A DNA stretch of 64,000 nucleotides from Vibrio celticus (lineage in GTDB: Bacteria > Pseudomonadota > Gammaproteobacteria > Enterobacterales > Vibrionaceae). The notes under the pieces are model-generated. The model did not search any database. It was given only the letters and a program-made list of their open reading frames with translations, and was not told the origin of the DNA. Shown one piece after another: positions 62,906 through 64,000 of the stretch (within the stretch, counting starts at the first letter, position 1; every line of letters begins with the position of its first letter). The stretch lies in NCBI RefSeq assembly GCF_024347335.1, contig NZ_AP025463.1, positions 2,480,001-2,544,000 on the forward strand, given 5' to 3'. Made by a program: the position numbers and the translations under genes.

Positions 62906-64000
62906 TCACTCCTTCTCATCAAATTCCATGTTGGCATATTGCCCTATACTCAAGGGCTTTAGTGGTGTCCGAATACGCATAGCTCCAACCTCAGTGATAT
63001 CCATTGAGCAGCTATCAGCAATGATTTCGGAAATTGTTACAGCACACATACGGCCCTGACAGGGCCCCATCCCGGCTCTGGTTTTACCTTTGATCTGCGT
63101 CGGATGACGTGCGCCCTGAGCGATGGCTTCGCGAATTTGACCCGCTGTAATTTCCTCACAGCGACAGACCATTGTTTCATTGTCTTTAGGAACCAGAGTC
63201 TGGCGGTTTGGGGGGAAGACGTGATCGAGAAATGGGCGAATCGATTTTTCTTTTTTTAGGTTTTTCTTGTGCTTCACCGCCAGGTTATCTCGTTCGCTTA
63301 CACTGATTTTCTGTAACTTGTATGCACTGTCGAGAGCAGCTAAGTGGCCTTTGACTGCTGCCATAGGGCCACCGCCAATACCGGAGGAGTCGCCCGCAAT
63401 GGAGATTCCCTCTACGCTGGTTTGTCCGTAAAGATCGAGTACAGGTTTCCAGTAACGTTGTGACTCATACCATTCATGCTCGCAGTTAAGGGCCTGGCTC
63501 AATCGCAGATTGGGAATAACGCCTTCATTCAGTAAAACGGATTTTGCGGCGATATCGATCTGCTTCCCATTGTGGGTAAAACGCAGCCCTTCAGCTCGCT
63601 CACAACCGATAACTTCGAGATCCCGGCAACCCATATAGAGAGGCACACCCGCACGTTTCAACTTCCATCTCATCTGCATCCCTTTAATAAGGTAACTGGA
63701 TCTGAGTAAGGCTTTGGGCAAGAAGGGAACAGCCTTAAAGTAATCTTTAAAGCCAGCAGTTTCGACCATCGCCGCAATTTCGACACCGTTGTCTACCAGG
63801 TGGCAGGCAGCCAGCAACAACAGAGGCCCGCTTCCCGCAATAACCACAGGCTGATCTGGAACCATGTTGGCAGACTTGAATAAAATGTCTGCGGCAGCCG
63901 CCCCCATCACACCAGGCAGTGTCCAGTTTTTCATCGGTACAGGGCGCTCGACAGCTCCGATACCAAGCAGCATGCGCCGTCCCTTCACTCGCTTTATTGC
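62906..64000 (-). CDS. FAD/NAD(P)-binding alpha subunit with [2Fe-2S] domain, OoxA/HcnB-type (5' end outside window)
   Basis: The frame is open to the right edge, where its N-terminal FAD-binding part is cut off. The visible 364 residues start inside the domain (AIKRVKGRRMLLGIGAVERP). They include the second nucleotide loop VVIAGSGPLLLLAACHLV. The C-terminal BFD-like [2Fe-2S] module has MVCRCEEITAGQI and GMGPCQGRMC supplying four cysteines (about 80 residues before the end). This fusion typifies alpha subunits of opine dehydrogenases, HcnB and related amine dehydrogenases. It is translationally linked to the beta subunit downstream. Confidence 0.9.
   Translation of the reverse strand, partial: AIKRVKGRRMLLGIGAVERPVPMKNWTLPGVMGAAAADILFKSANMVPDQPVVIAGSGPLLLLAACHLVDNGVEIAAMVETAGFKDYFKAVPFLPKALLRSSYLIKGMQMRWKLKRAGVPLYMGCRDLEVIGCERAEGLRFTHNGKQIDIAAKSVLLNEGVIPNLRLSQALNCEHEWYESQRYWKPVLDLYGQTSVEGISIAGDSSGIGGGPMAAVKGHLAALDSAYKLQKISVSERDNLAVKHKKNLKKEKSIRPFLDHVFPPNRQTLVPKDNETMVCRCEEITAGQIREAIAQGARHPTQIKGKTRAGMGPCQGRMCAVTISEIIADSCSMDITEVGAMRIRTPLKPLSIGQYANMEFDEKE

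Noticed and set aside
1..64000. CRISPR arrays or rRNA genes
   Set aside because: No regularly spaced repeat-spacer pattern, no cas gene and no ribosomal RNA sequence were seen in the window.

Overview
The window looks like chromosome 1 of a marine Vibrio, most likely the Splendidus clade. This is a judgement from recognised protein sequences and gene order, not from a database search. Housekeeping blocks keep the gammaproteobacterial order: adhE next to a MarC/YchE transporter, yejK-yejL-yejM, sppA-ansA, and yeaC-msrB-gapA-yeaD.

Region 1 (1-38.7 kb) is ordinary core genome. It holds fermentation (adhE), a K+ channel, asd, an NhaC-type antiporter, a membrane Hpt phosphotransfer protein beside a doubly anchored lipoprotein, yejK/yejL/yejM, two identical tRNA-Ser(UGA) genes, a chemoreceptor, and an HDAC-like deacetylase. 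Next come a Fur-box-headed small membrane ORF/SDR/lipoprotein cluster, topB, a nitroreductase, fadH with a FadR-like operator, sppA, ansA, yeaC, msrB, gapA, yeaD, a nucleoside hydrolase, rlmA, a ChaN lipoprotein, a BCCT transporter and an alkaline phosphatase with Pho-box-like repeats.

Region 2 (about 38.7-59.1 kb) is an accessory island. In order it holds: an unrecognised two-gene membrane/helical cassette with an apparent frameshift (39.25-41.92 kb); a complete IS21-family element with 6-bp target duplication (42,294-44,883); an orphan lipoprotein; an IS91-type pair (tyrosine recombinase plus HUH transposase); and a five-gene minus-strand operon of three tyrosine-recombinase-fold proteins and two small proteins (48.6-54.5 kb). 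The middle recombinase appears catalytically dead, as in the intA-tfp-intB core of strand-biased circularizing integrative elements. A 19-bp sequence occurs in direct orientation at 44,981 and 54,782, bracketing 9.8 kb. Then comes an unrecognised two-gene operon, a TerB-like protein with a glycine-rich membrane hairpin followed by a membrane-anchored HNH nuclease candidate (54.96-57.39 kb), and an IS110/IS1111-type element (about 57.56-58.89 kb) with a frameshifted transposase. The TerB/HNH pair is my best candidate for an undescribed system, probably genome defence or conflict; that function is inference.

Region 3 (59.1-64.0 kb) is a minus-strand catabolic cluster: a two-subunit FAD/[2Fe-2S] amine or opine-type dehydrogenase (alpha subunit cut by the window end), an APC amino-acid permease, a NifI-like PII signalling protein, and a small protein that may be DUF3156. 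The layout suggests uptake and oxidation of an amino acid or opine, with PII-based control.
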